5,307 bases of DNA from Oscillospiraceae bacterium (GTDB taxonomy: Bacteria > Bacillota > Clostridia > Oscillospirales > Ruminococcaceae), in contig JAIDPG010000301.1 of NCBI GenBank assembly GCA_029062865.1, forward strand, positions 1-5,307, written 5' to 3'. A program made the translations under genes and the position numbers. The notes beneath the pieces were generated by a model. That model was not told the DNA's origin, ran no database searches, and saw only the letters and a program-made list of their open reading frames with translations. Shown here in pieces: positions 4,124-5,307 of this stretch; the stretch's first letter is position 1; every line of letters begins with the position of its first letter.

Positions 4124-5307
4124 TTAATAGGTCTCCTCAACGTCTTTATTGGGCATATTCTTTCTGATGCACTCAAACGGTAAATACTGTCTCGGAACTT
4201 TGTGCCCGAATCTCGGATAAATATAGTCGTAGTGGACGATCCCGTAGGACGTGAGAATATCGACCTTGTAGCCGTAGGAACGCCCGAAGAGCTTAGTGTG
4301 CTTGTAGTCCACGCTGAGCACGTCCTTGTACAGGATCTGCTCGCCGCCCTTGCCCTTTATCGTGATGAAGAACCCGCGCCCGTCCGCTCGATATTCGTAA
4401 AGGTCTCCGTGAACCTTGGTTACGCAGGTGTACAGCGTGAAAAACAACGCGAGGACAAACACTATCGGTATCGCCCAGGCGAATGGAACGAGAAGCAGCC
4501 CGACCACGCTTTTCCCGAGCAGAAAAATCGCTCCCACCAAAACCCCAACGACTATCGCTGTTGAAATGACGGAGAAGATGATCAGCTTAAGCGGCGTTGG
4601 TTTTACGTAAAACGTGCCCTGCGTCTGCGTTTGCTCTATCGGGAATTCCCGCCCGTCCGTGCCGACGTAGGTGTTGACGGGTCGAGCCGATTCGCCTATC
4701 GTGGGCATTCCGCCTGAATCGGACGCGTTCAGCAGCGCGTTCACGCGGGCGATAGCCTGACTTGTCGGGGAATTGTCCGCCGAAAGCTCCGGCATATTCG
4801 AGGTCTCGCCGAGAAGCTGCGACATTCTGTCAAGCGCGCTGACTCCGCCGCCGTTCGCCTTATCGATCTCCGCGCGGGAGATGGCCTTGTTGTCCGCGCG
4901 GGCGGTGTTGATAAACGTCGGGGCTGCCGTGCGTTTTTGACGCAAAATCTCCACGCGCTCCTGCACGATGAAGAACGGCGTTGCCTGCGGGGAAATGTAG
5001 CCGTCCGAGCAGACGGAGAACTTTTGGTCAACGCCCTTGACTCTTATCGTTATGTCATACCCGCGCACCTTGCCGAACGCGTTTCGCGGCTCGAAATGCA
5101 CGCTCGAAACCTCCTCGTAGCGGATAACGTGAAGGTCGCCGCCTATCGTCGTCGTGAACGTCTCGTCGTTTGCGCTGTAGGTGCACTTAAAACCCTTTTT
5201 GACCGCGCGTATCCCCACGCCGAAAACCAGCACCAGAATGATCACGAAAATCCCGAACGCGATTGCGCTTCCGACCAAGACGAACGTCGACGACGCCTCC
5301 TGCCGCA
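4124..5307 (-). CDS. Membrane protein with duplicated soluble module (5' end cut off)
   Basis: I do not recognise a named family. The frame is open to the right edge, adding RQEASSTFVL before the first internal start, TTG at 5278. That TTG is poorly supported: AGGAGG (5296-5301) lies 17 bases away. A start codon may straddle the edge (bases 5306-5308 would read xTG). Numbered from TTG (384 residues): a membrane span at ~5-24; a soluble module at ~31-109; a polar linker at ~110-228 rich in Ala, Ser, Thr, Asn and Gln; two spans at ~229-255 and 257-285; and a second soluble module at ~293-373. The two modules resemble each other, each with a Tyr-start strand, a YxxVxSV strand, an FGxxxGY turn and a late P-x-PF segment. 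Their short strands suggest a bacterial PH-like fold, but that is inference. The gene converges on the ABC operon and shows no functional tie to it. Confidence 0.82.
   Translation of the reverse strand, partial: RQEASSTFVLVGSAIAFGIFVIILVLVFGVGIRAVKKGFKCTYSANDETFTTTIGGDLHVIRYEEVSSVHFEPRNAFGKVRGYDITIRVKGVDQKFSVCSDGYISPQATPFFIVQERVEILRQKRTAAPTFINTARADNKAISRAEIDKANGGGVSALDRMSQLLGETSNMPELSADNSPTSQAIARVNALLNASDSGGMPTIGESARPVNTYVGTDGREFPIEQTQTQGTFYVKPTPLKLIIFSVISTAIVVGVLVGAIFLLGKSVVGLLLVPFAWAIPIVFVLALFFTLYTCVTKVHGDLYEYRADGRGFFITIKGKGGEQILYKDVLSVDYKHTKLFGRSYGYKVDILTSYGIVHYDYIYPRFGHKVPRQYLPFECIRKNMPNKDVEETY

Noticed and set aside
3967..4176. 69-codon - strand open frame across the hairpins and repeats
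   Set aside because: It reads through both terminator hairpins and the 22-bp repeats and overlaps the end of the membrane protein gene in another frame. No ribosome site is seen.
4741..5031. Alternative 96-codon frame inside the right-hand gene
   Set aside because: It is an Arg/Ser/Pro-rich shifted frame of the linker and first module. The main frame has membrane spans and a duplicated pattern that the shifted one lacks.

Overview
The window looks like chromosomal DNA of a low-to-moderate GC Firmicute, most likely a clostridial gut-type organism (Ruminococcaceae/Oscillospiraceae-like). This is inferred from strong GGAGG-type ribosome sites, TTG start codons, two perfect TTGACA/TATAAT promoters, U-tailed hairpin terminators, and a YtrA-type GntR regulator paired with an ABC-2 type transporter. 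The species cannot be named from the sequence alone.

Layout from left to right: (1) the last ~30 codons of a GGDEF (diguanylate cyclase-like) gene on the + strand, closed by a hairpin terminator at 110-136; (2) a GNAT acetyltransferase on the - strand (135-668) that converges on that terminator; (3) an AT-rich divergent control region (669-912) with one perfect consensus promoter on each strand and an inverted-repeat operator over the predicted start point of the + promoter; (4) a three-gene + strand operon (913-3881): a 117-residue YtrA-subfamily GntR repressor, a 315-residue ABC ATPase, and a 557-residue permease with about nine membrane spans and a ~185-residue C-terminal domain predicted to lie outside the membrane; (5) a 242-bp gene-free stretch with a 22-bp tandem repeat array and two strong hairpins; (6) a - strand membrane protein (4124 to the right edge, 5' end cut off by the window) made of two similar soluble modules with membrane segments.

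The operon follows the plan of the Bacillus ytrA-type systems: a short GntR repressor whose own promoter carries the operator, followed by an ATPase and a permease that it controls. Relatives of this plan often respond to cell-wall-active compounds or antimicrobial peptides, but nothing here identifies a substrate. The features most worth a second look are the duplicated module in the right-hand membrane protein, the external C-terminal domain of the permease, the 22-bp repeats behind the operon, and the unusual Q-loop and N-terminal insertion of the ATPase.
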